DNA of 7,273 nt, taken from contig JAFGKP010000073.1 in assembly GCA_016928455.1 (NCBI GenBank), forward strand, positions 1-7,273. The letters are read 5' to 3'. Shown here one piece after another: positions 1 to 5,006 of this stretch. The DNA comes from Methanomicrobia archaeon (lineage in GTDB: Archaea; Halobacteriota; Syntropharchaeia; Alkanophagales; Methanospirareceae). Made by a program: the position numbers and the translations under genes. The notes under the pieces are model-generated. The model was not told the origin of the DNA, ran no database searches, and was given only the letters and a program-made list of their open reading frames with translations. Each line of letters opens with the position of its first letter. Positions within the stretch are counted from its first letter, which is position 1.

Positions 1-1415
1 ATGCTCCGGATCGCGGACGGTATCGGCTCATAGAAGAGTACGAGGTCGGTCGCCGGTATATCGAGCCCCTCCTCAGCCACCGAGGTCGCAACGAGGACGT
101 TGTAAACGCCGTCCTTAAACTGCTGAATGATCTCCACCTGCTCCTTCTGCTTCAGGCCTTTGTCCTCCTCCTTCGTGGCCTGCCCGATGAACTTCACAGG
201 GCGTATGCCTTCTTTTTCCGCATGCCGATCGTGTAACGCGCTCACGATCATCTCCGCGGTGTCCCGGTAGTTGGTGAAGACAATGATGCGTGTATCCGGG
301 TTGCTCTGAATCTCCGCCCGCAGAATACCGATCAGCTCGTCGAGCTTGGGATGCTCGCCCTCATACGCCGCGAGTGCGCCCATCGCGGCTACGAATTGCT
401 TGTCGCGCATCAAGCGTCTTGAGGCTTTGCTGCCCTCCGTTGTGGATGCTTCACTCTGCAAGCGCTCGAAATAGCGTCTCACCGCGAAAATACCCTGCGT
501 CTCGATCAGATCGATCGCGTGCTTGATCTTCATGATCTCAGCCAGCACTGACAGCGCCTGATACAAATCCGGGTGCTTTTGCGTCTGCAATTGTGCTGAG
601 ATGGCCGATCGTAACGCCAGTATTTCCGATTTGGAGAGCTCTCTGGTTTGTTTCTTGCGTATAAATCCGAGCTCCCGCAGCGCTTCGAGCCGCTCGGCAA
701 GCACGCCATCCAAAACGCGTTTCTGCTTCTTGAGCTCGATCGGGACGTCAATACCTCGCCACTCAAAGCCCTTCTTGAAGATGTATGGCGCGACATCATG
801 ATCATACTCTGTCCGGCTCTCGACCGTGGTCACGCCCAGCGCGCTGCAGATCGCCTGGATCTTATCGCGATCACTGCCCGGTGACGCGGTCATGCCCAGG
901 GCCAGCGGCTCCGTCGCCTGCTCCCGATACTTCTCCGCAATGTACACGTACGAGTAGTTCCCCACGGCGCGATGGCATTCGTCGAAGATCACCAGCGCGA
1001 CATCGCGGAGCGAGATACGGTTACTTAACAGATCGTTCTCGATGATCTGCGGCGTGGAGATGATAATGCGCGCCGAGTCCCAGAGCTTCCCTCGCTTCTC
1101 CGCAAGGATCGAGCCGGTAAACATCTGGATCTGTGCTTCGTCAATAGTCAGAACCGCCTTAAGAGAGGCAGTATGCTGCTCGACCAGCGGCCGTGTCGGC
1201 GCCAGGAACAGGATCTTACCGCTCCTGATACGGTCGGCAAGTACGAGGAGCGCAATGGTCGTCTTCCCCAGGCCGGTTGGTAAAACCACCATCAACGACT
1301 GCTGTTTCGCCGCCTCGGCGATGGCGACCTGATATCCCCGGCGCTCTACCGCGTTTGCCTTGATTAACGGATGCATAATGAACGTCGTTGCGGCCCTGGA
1401 CGCAGAATTGTCCAT
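1..1415 (-). CDS. hef: Hef-type DNA helicase (FANCM/XPF-related), N-terminal helicase part, truncated by window edge
   Basis: Superfamily 2 helicase that unwinds and remodels stalled replication forks in Euryarchaeota. The frame stays open for 471 codons and leaves the window without a stop. Visible in order: family-typical start region HPLIKANAVERRGYQ (residue 15 on), Walker A LPTGLGKTT (45-53), motif Ia APTRPLVEQH, Walker B DECH (145-148) followed by RAVGNYSYVYIAEKY, motif III GMTASPGSD, a helical insert typical of Hef/FANCM, motif IV IVFTNYRDTAEMI, motif V VATSVAEEGLDIP, and YEPIPSAIRS at the edge. Full Hef usually adds an XPF-type nuclease and HhH domain; whether this one does cannot be seen. 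Start: ATG at 1415 is preferred over in-frame ATG at 1376 because a TATA-like box lies about 26 bases upstream of 1415, which suggests a leaderless mRNA, and because the family aligns upstream of HPLI. No Shine-Dalgarno sequence precedes either ATG. Odd point: the box is DECH, whereas DEAH is usual in Hef. Confidence 0.93.
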   Translation of the reverse strand, partial: MDNSASRAATTFIMHPLIKANAVERRGYQVAIAEAAKQQSLMVVLPTGLGKTTIALLVLADRIRSGKILFLAPTRPLVEQHTASLKAVLTIDEAQIQMFTGSILAEKRGKLWDSARIIISTPQIIENDLLSNRISLRDVALVIFDECHRAVGNYSYVYIAEKYREQATEPLALGMTASPGSDRDKIQAICSALGVTTVESRTEYDHDVAPYIFKKGFEWRGIDVPIELKKQKRVLDGVLAERLEALRELGFIRKKQTRELSKSEILALRSAISAQLQTQKHPDLYQALSVLAEIMKIKHAIDLIETQGIFAVRRYFERLQSEASTTEGSKASRRLMRDKQFVAAMGALAAYEGEHPKLDELIGILRAEIQSNPDTRIIVFTNYRDTAEMIVSALHDRHAEKEGIRPVKFIGQATKEEDKGLKQKEQVEIIQQFKDGVYNVLVATSVAEEGLDIPATDLVLFYEPIPSAIRS

Positions 1416-1436
1416 GAAAAGAGGTAGAAAGGAGGG

Positions 1437-1446
1437 ATAAATAAAA
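1437..1446 (-). promoter_or_regulatory. Archaeal TATA box for hef
   Basis: On the minus strand the sequence reads TTTTATTTAT, preceded by GAGC. Its centre is about 26 bases upstream of ATG 1415, the usual archaeal TATA-to-start-site distance, so transcription would begin at or next to the A of that ATG. The 120-base gap after the cyclase gene, together with this box, suggests that hef has its own promoter. Inferred from pattern and spacing only. Confidence 0.55.
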
Positions 1447-1535
1447 GCTCGACACAGAGATAGGGCGTTCCTGCACCATCACGTAGAGTTCCGACCTTGA
1501 CGCTGTGGAAGGAAGGTCGCATGCACCGAACGCGT

Positions 1536-2123
1536 TCAAGCTTCGCCTTTTCTGACTATCACCGTCACGTTTTTGGTAGTATCCACGATCGTCTCGATTT
1601 CGCCTTTTATCCGCGGCTGCACCAGCTTCAGTTCGCCCACCCACGGGATGAGCTCTGCTACCAGCGCACCGTCATCGAAAAGCCGCACGATGCCGTCGCT
1701 CTCCGAGACTACAACCGCAACAGCGTCCGTTTCTTTCGAGATCGATGCCGCGGCCATGTGCCGACTGCCGAAGCCCAGTGGCAGATCCACATATCGGGCG
1801 ATCGTCTCGATATACCGGGTTGCGGAGAGCACGTAGCCGTCGCCACTGATAATGAACGCGCCATCCATCTTTGCCAGCTCGTTGATCGTGCCCTGCACGT
1901 TCGCATCGCGTATGTCCTTCTTCTCCCGGGGATAGCCCTCGAGCGGGTCGAGGATCAGTGGTTTTGACCGCCGCAAGACCGCATCCGCATCGCCAATGAC
2001 GAAGAGCGCACCGATACTCTTGCCCTCGCTCCCGCGCCGTGCAAGTGAAAGCGCAATCTCGAGCACCGTCTCAAGCACCTCCGGCTCGCATTCCTGGCAC
2101 CGTCTTTTGATTGCTCGCAGCAT
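1536..2123 (-). CDS. dacZ: Diadenylate cyclase, DAC (DisA_N) domain protein, archaeal DacZ-like
   Basis: Predicted cytosolic enzyme condensing two ATP into the second messenger c-di-AMP. The 195-residue protein is almost entirely one DAC domain: an N-terminal helix and strand region (EIALSLARRGSEGKSIGALFVIGD, in two halves around residues 22-33 and 34-45), a DPLEGYPREKKDIRDAN segment (59-75), the catalytic DGA motif (87-89), GFGSRHMAAASISKETDA (117-134) containing the RHx motif, and VVVSES (137-142) followed by IVRLFDDG. Bacterial enzymes usually have RHR; here it is RHM. There is no room for an extra domain: the pantoate kinase gene begins 56 bases upstream, and the C-terminus ends about 40 residues after the last DAC motif. 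It therefore lacks the DNA-binding part of bacterial DisA and any pyruvate-kinase-like extension of the kind reported in some archaeal DacZ. The upstream leader carries GAGG 13 bases before the ATG, so ribosome binding is weak or unconventional. Confidence 0.88.
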   Translation of the reverse strand: MLRAIKRRCQECEPEVLETVLEIALSLARRGSEGKSIGALFVIGDADAVLRRSKPLILDPLEGYPREKKDIRDANVQGTINELAKMDGAFIISGDGYVLSATRYIETIARYVDLPLGFGSRHMAAASISKETDAVAVVVSESDGIVRLFDDGALVAELIPWVGELKLVQPRIKGEIETIVDTTKNVTVIVRKGEA

Positions 2124-2163
2124 TTTTATTTTTACGTCCTCAACCCTAATTTTACGCGTCTAA

Positions 2164-2175
2164 CCTTATAAAACC
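2164..2175. promoter_or_regulatory. Shared divergent TATA element between dacZ and pantoate kinase
   Basis: The 56-base gap between the divergent starts contains CCTTATAAAACC. It is TATA-like on both strands: TTATAAAA rightward and TTTTATAA leftward. With the usual spacing of about 26 bases, leftward transcription would start near 2143 and give a leader of about 20 bases before ATG 2123. Rightward transcription would start near 2193-2197, next to an in-frame GTG at 2198. One box serving both genes is an inference. A second A/T-rich stretch (2124-2133) lies too close to the dacZ start to be its TATA box. Confidence 0.5.
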
Positions 2176-2179
2176 GCGA

Positions 2180-3115
2180 ATGGATGGCCTACTGCACGTG
2201 AACGAGAAGCAAACGGGGGAACGAACTTCGGTACATGACGAAGCTCCTGCGAGAACGAGATCCGCCAGGGCCTACGCGCCTGCGAGTATCACGGGTTTCT
2301 TCGCCATCCATGAGCATCGCGATCCGTTGCAGAAGGGCTCCTTTGGCTGTGGGCTCGTCCTCGAGTCTGGTTGCGTGACTGAGGTTGCTCATGTCCCTAC
2401 CCGGGCAGCCGAGTCGAAAATACAGATTAACGGCCGTGTAGAAGAGGCCCTAACCACGCGCTACGTGCTCGACCGCCTGGCAGCCTCCGCGCCGATGAAC
2501 GTCAGCACGAGCTTTGACGTGCCTATCGGCTGTGGCTTTGGCGCGAGTGCTGCCGGAGCACTGAGCACCGCGCTTGCGCTGAACGAGCTGCTCATGCTGA
2601 ACATGACGCTCAACGAACTGGCTCAGATCGCACACTGCGCGGAAGTAGCGAACAGCACAGGACTCGGTGACGTTATTGCTGAGACCTGCGGCGGTGTCGT
2701 TATCCGGATGAAGCCCGGAGCGCCGGGCATCGGCGTGATCGATCGGATACCGCACCGGAACGAGCAGGTGAGCTCTGTGACCTTCGGCGTGAAACTGACG
2801 AGATCGGTGCTGGCTGAGGGCAGCGAGGGTACAAAACGGCGCATCAATGACGCGGGCAAGGTCGCCTTACAGGCAGTGCTCCGCAAGCCAACGCTGGAGA
2901 TGCTCATGCACGCCTCGCGCGAGTTCGCGTTACATATCGAGCTAATGAGCACTACCTGCAAGGACGCGATCGAGGCGGTGGCTGCGGAAGGGAAGGTCGC
3001 GAGCGTCGCGATGCTGGGCGAGACGGTGTTTGTGATCGGTGAGAGCGACGCATTACATGAGTTCGGCGCGGTAAAGACGAGCCGCCTATCCCACGCCGGT
3101 GCACACCTGCTCTAG
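2180..3115 (+). CDS. Pantoate kinase (archaeal CoA biosynthesis, GHMP kinase family)
   Basis: Predicted to phosphorylate pantoate with ATP to 4-phosphopantoate, the archaeal route to coenzyme A; the partner phosphopantothenate synthetase is not in the window. The protein has up to 311 residues. The conserved core begins at ARAYAPASITGFF (residues 29-41), followed by KGSFGCGLVLESG (52-64). The GHMP ATP-binding loop PIGCGFGASAAG is at 115-126, followed by the helix that carries ALNELL, and the segment TGLGDVIAETCGGVVIR fits the family's substrate and phosphate-binding region. The first 25-28 residues precede the conserved core. ATG 2180 lies only about 11 bases after the centre of the TATA box, while in-frame GTG 2198 sits near the predicted transcription start, so a leaderless GTG start giving 305 residues is quite possible. 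No Shine-Dalgarno sequence is seen. The stop overlaps that of the convergent zinc-ribbon gene. Confidence 0.87.
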   Translation: MDGLLHVNEKQTGERTSVHDEAPARTRSARAYAPASITGFFAIHEHRDPLQKGSFGCGLVLESGCVTEVAHVPTRAAESKIQINGRVEEALTTRYVLDRLAASAPMNVSTSFDVPIGCGFGASAAGALSTALALNELLMLNMTLNELAQIAHCAEVANSTGLGDVIAETCGGVVIRMKPGAPGIGVIDRIPHRNEQVSSVTFGVKLTRSVLAEGSEGTKRRINDAGKVALQAVLRKPTLEMLMHASREFALHIELMSTTCKDAIEAVAAEGKVASVAMLGETVFVIGESDALHEFGAVKTSRLSHAGAHLL

Positions 3116-3357
3116 ATAACGCAATCCGCGATCTGCCGCTCCTTCTTCACACTCACTACCGTCCCGGACTCGTCCAGTTCAAAGGCAACCAGAATGCGAT
3201 CGCTCGTGTACGATTTCGGGTTCCACGTCCGCCCGCACGAGCCGCAGTCGACATCGCTACCCAGCGCTATGATGTACCAGCTCGCATCAACGTACGGCGC
3301 GCCGCAATAAGGACAGAGACTGACCGCCACGTCCAGAAACGCTTTCTTCCGATTCAT
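3112..3357 (-). CDS. Small zinc-ribbon protein, function unknown
   Basis: An 81-residue protein with two CxxC knuckles, CPYC at 15-18 and CGSCG at 38-42, nineteen residues apart; this is the classic four-cysteine zinc-ribbon geometry. Between the knuckles lies WYIIALGSD, and after them RTWNPKSYTSDRILVAFELDESG, which looks like a short beta-rich extension. No catalytic motif, signal peptide or membrane segment is visible. It lies 33 bases downstream of the kite gene on the same strand and has an AGGAAAG ribosome-binding site, so it is probably the third gene of the kleisin-kite operon. I do not recognise a named family. It could be an accessory or structural partner of the SMC complex, or an unrelated small regulator; context is the only argument. 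Confidence 0.78.
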   Translation of the reverse strand: MNRKKAFLDVAVSLCPYCGAPYVDASWYIIALGSDVDCGSCGRTWNPKSYTSDRILVAFELDESGTVVSVKKERQIADCVI

Positions 3358-3362
3358 GTATA

Positions 3363-3369
3363 CTTTCCT
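3363..3369 (-). promoter_or_regulatory. Ribosome-binding site of zinc-ribbon gene
   Basis: The minus strand reads AGGAAAG, then five bases (TATAC), then the ATG at 3357. This is a moderate Shine-Dalgarno match at normal spacing. It supports the chosen start and translation from a polycistronic, leadered mRNA. Confidence 0.5.
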
Positions 3370-3390
3370 GTTATACGTTCAGCTTAGCAT

Positions 3391-3960
3391 TCAGGTCGCG
3401 AGGATCAAATCCAGCAGAGTCTTCCGGTCCACTTCCGCACGCGTGCGCCAGCCGATGTACAGTACGTTGTTATCCTCGCCGAGATAGCCCTGCTTGATGA
3501 ACCGATCGAGCGCGAAGAAGATCCGCTGCTTCGGGAATTTCGCGCTCAGAAACTCCTCAACCGCCTTCCGCGACGCCTTGCCTTGCTTCGAGATGATGTA
3601 TGCAAGCGTGGCCGAGAGCATGGCGATCGTATCGATCCGCTCGCCCGAGGCCTTCTCAACCGCCGGGCTCTTGAGTACCACCACAAACCGATCGCGTTCC
3701 GCCTTCTCTTCCTGTTCCGCGCCCTCAGACCCCTCTTCGCTTATTCGCTTGACCTCCATGCCCAGATTATCGAGTGCAGCATTGAGCAGCTCGAGCACCG
3801 CGAGGTAATCCTCGCCCAGCGCGCGCTTGAGCTCCCAGCCCTTTACGCCCGGTACTCGATGCTGACGGAAGAGCAGCAATTGAGCCGCCTTCTTCAGCTT
3901 CCGCTCTGCTCGTGTCCGAGATTCCTCTTCTCGTGCTGCTGCTTCTTCCATGCTCGCCAC
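3391..3960 (-). CDS. Kite-family tandem winged-helix SMC-complex subunit (ScpB-like / Nse3-MAGE-like)
   Basis: A 189-residue protein with a charged N-terminal helix (1-24) and two predicted winged-helix domains. The first (about 25-98) runs from KKAAQLLLFRQHRVPGVKG through LLNAALDNLGMEVKRI to FVVVLKSP, interrupted by an acidic linker (74-90). The second (about 108-175) has IDTIAMLSATLAYIISKQGK, then RKAVEEFL, then ALDRFIKQGYLGEDN and the terminal LYIGWRTRAEVD. Kite proteins dimerise and bind the kleisin linker to regulate the SMC ATPase. The second half follows the pattern I recall for Nse3/MAGE proteins (long hydrophobic helix, acidic 'EE' helix, 'xxYL' turn, final W-R-x-R/PRA strand), while length and context also fit archaeal ScpB. 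The first 67 bases overlap the kleisin gene, implying coupled translation. Position 3960 is a GTG; ATG at 3951, four codons in, is the alternative, with GAGG ten bases before it. Confidence 0.72.
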   Translation of the reverse strand: MASMEEAAAREEESRTRAERKLKKAAQLLLFRQHRVPGVKGWELKRALGEDYLAVLELLNAALDNLGMEVKRISEEGSEGAEQEEKAERDRFVVVLKSPAVEKASGERIDTIAMLSATLAYIISKQGKASRKAVEEFLSAKFPKQRIFFALDRFIKQGYLGEDNNVLYIGWRTRAEVDRKTLLDLILAT

Positions 3961-4736
3961 GCCTCATAGCTCACCGAGACGGGAATCGATCGAGTCCGCC
4001 CGGAATCGCCTTCGATCCACTCGTCCACCGTACGCGGAGATATGAAAACCTCTTCTTCCAAGGGGTTGATCTCAAGGTTCGCTCTCCCTTCACTTACCAA
4101 ATAGCTCGTCAGATACGCCTTCCGCACGCTCGTCTCAAACGAGTCATTATAGATGAAATCGCGATAATCGATTCTGCCGCGCGCCTCAAGCTCGGTCGAT
4201 AGCTCCCGGAGCACTTCGTCGAACTCATGCTTCGAGAAGAGGTGTGATTCGATGAGATCTTCGAGCTCGATGGGTGCCTCGCTTACTGAAGGAAACGGGA
4301 AGTCCTCGGCACGCTCATCGAAGGGGAGGAGCGCATGCCAGTAGTCCAGCCCTTCTTGCAGCCGCTGGGGCGTGAGGCGATCCTGCGCGATGATAGGCCG
4401 CCAGGCGGCAAGGAACGCCGTGGCCAGTTGCTGTGGCTCCAGCAGTCGCAATTTCAGCTCCAGTAGCGCGGGATCAACGTAGAACGAAGAGGAACGATCC
4501 TTGATCCAGTGCTCCTGCAACTCAATGATCTTCGCCAGCTCGGCAATGGCATCGGCGTCCAGCAGCAGCTCGTCCAGTGACCGCCACTTCTTCTGGTACT
4601 GCTTCAGCGTTTGCAGAAAACGCTTGACGTCTACATCGAACGGATCCGTCCCCTCAGTTTCGACCGTCCGGCAGAAATGGAGCAGCCTAAAGATCTCGTC
4701 GAACTTCAATTGCTTACTCTGGCCCTGCTGCCTCAT
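3894..4736 (-). CDS. scpA: Kleisin, ScpA-like subunit of an SMC (chromosome condensation) complex
   Basis: A 280-residue, mostly helical protein predicted to bridge the heads of an SMC dimer. The N-terminal region has FDEIFRLLHFCR (12-23) and DPFDVDVKRFLQTL (31-44), matching the ScpA pattern of a helix followed by D-P-[WF]-D-[IV]-D and a further helix, which contacts the SMC neck. A helical middle follows (about 55-135), then an acidic linker (140-165) as expected for kite binding. The C-terminal region has VRKAYLTSYLVSEGRANLEINPL ending in EEEVFIS (203-233 overall), resembling the kleisin C-terminal winged helix that binds the SMC cap. A charged tail of about 45 residues ends the protein. 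ATG 4736 is preceded by GGAGG at six-base spacing, so the start is firm. The gene is first in a leftward operon with kite and zinc-ribbon genes; no SMC gene is adjacent on the visible side. Residue conservation is low enough that a divergent kleisin subfamily is possible. Confidence 0.75.
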   Translation of the reverse strand: MRQQGQSKQLKFDEIFRLLHFCRTVETEGTDPFDVDVKRFLQTLKQYQKKWRSLDELLLDADAIAELAKIIELQEHWIKDRSSSFYVDPALLELKLRLLEPQQLATAFLAAWRPIIAQDRLTPQRLQEGLDYWHALLPFDERAEDFPFPSVSEAPIELEDLIESHLFSKHEFDEVLRELSTELEARGRIDYRDFIYNDSFETSVRKAYLTSYLVSEGRANLEINPLEEEVFISPRTVDEWIEGDSGRTRSIPVSVSYEAWRAWKKQQHEKRNLGHEQSGS

Positions 4737-4742
4737 TGGTAT

Positions 4743-4747
4743 CCTCC
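4743..4747 (-). promoter_or_regulatory. Strong Shine-Dalgarno site of the kleisin gene
   Basis: The minus strand reads AACGGAGGATACCA directly before ATG 4736, giving GGAGG with a six-base spacer. This is the clearest ribosome-binding site in the window and fixes the kleisin start. It contrasts with hef and the surface-protein gene, which look leaderless. Confidence 0.8.
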
Positions 4748-4779
4748 GTTCCTCTCGTTGATTACTTTTGACCTCGCAC

Positions 4780-4787
4780 TTTAAGTA
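4780..4787 (-). promoter_or_regulatory. Candidate TATA-like box of the kleisin operon
   Basis: The minus strand reads GATTACTTAAAGTG. Centred near 4783-4784, it predicts a start site near 4757, leaving a leader of about 20 bases that just contains the GGAGG site. It is a weak match to the archaeal TATA consensus. The same octamer (TTTAAGTA on the plus strand) occurs again at 4829-4836 and could be an alternative upstream promoter. Confidence 0.4.
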
Positions 4788-4974
4788 ATCCTCTAGCGCC
4801 TGGAGTTCTGAACGACACCTGATAACTATTTAAGTAGATGGTTCAGGTAACGATGGTGAGTAAATGGTGGAAAAAGCCATTAATTCTTTCGTAACGTGGT
4901 GGAGGGGTTATTCACCCTATAAATAGCTTGCGGACCTGGGGCCGCTCGGAAGTACTGCTCGTTAGTAGCAATAG
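4788..4974. other. Intergenic region with extra TATA-like elements, no gene seen
   Basis: This A/T-enriched stretch separates the leftward kleisin operon from the rightward surface-protein gene. It holds TTTAAGTA at 4829-4836 and TATAAATA at 4918-4925. The latter is a good TATA match rightward (start site near 4948, which would give a leader of about 60 bases for the gene at 5007) and an acceptable one leftward (near 4896). Two tiny reading frames (13 codons from 4853, 20 codons from 4864) are too short to call. No convincing hairpin, RNA gene or repeat array is visible. Confidence 0.4.
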
Positions 4975-4983
4975 TTTTAAATA
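4975..4983 (+). promoter_or_regulatory. TATA box of the surface-protein gene
   Basis: The sequence TTTTAAATA is centred about 28 bases before ATG 5007, so transcription should begin at or within a few bases of the start codon. The intervening bases are pyrimidine-rich (CTTTCTTTACC and onward) and contain no Shine-Dalgarno sequence, consistent with a leaderless message. Based on sequence pattern and spacing. Confidence 0.6.
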
Positions 4984-5006
4984 CTTTCTTTACCTTGCTT
5001 TCTCGC

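Noticed and set aside
530..805. Open frame of 91 codons on the minus strand, plus overlapping plus-strand frames between 290 and 1332
   Set aside because: They lie inside the continuous Hef frame, which carries recognisable helicase motifs. Their translations are Ser/Arg-rich and look like frame shadows of GC-rich coding DNA.
1447..1535. Gap between the cyclase stop and the hef promoter examined for a terminator or small RNA
   Set aside because: No hairpin with a following T-run and no RNA-gene-like structure was seen.
1497..1967. 156-codon plus-strand frame opposite the diadenylate cyclase
   Set aside because: Antisense shadow: the minus-strand frame has intact DGA and RHx motifs, while this one has no domain pattern and an Arg/His-rich composition.
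4898..4917. Possible hairpin GGGT-TATTC-ACCC before the TATAAATA element
   Set aside because: The stem is only four base pairs, has no T-tract and has competing pairings (GGTG with CACC). It is not convincing as a terminator or regulatory RNA.
4853..4926. Two mini-ORFs (MVSKWWKKPLILS and MVEKAINSFVTWWRGYSPYK) downstream of TATA-like TTTAAGTA
   Set aside because: They are 13 and 20 codons long, overlap in different frames and lack a proper ribosome-binding site. The promoter spacing fits neither ATG exactly, so chance is the simpler explanation.
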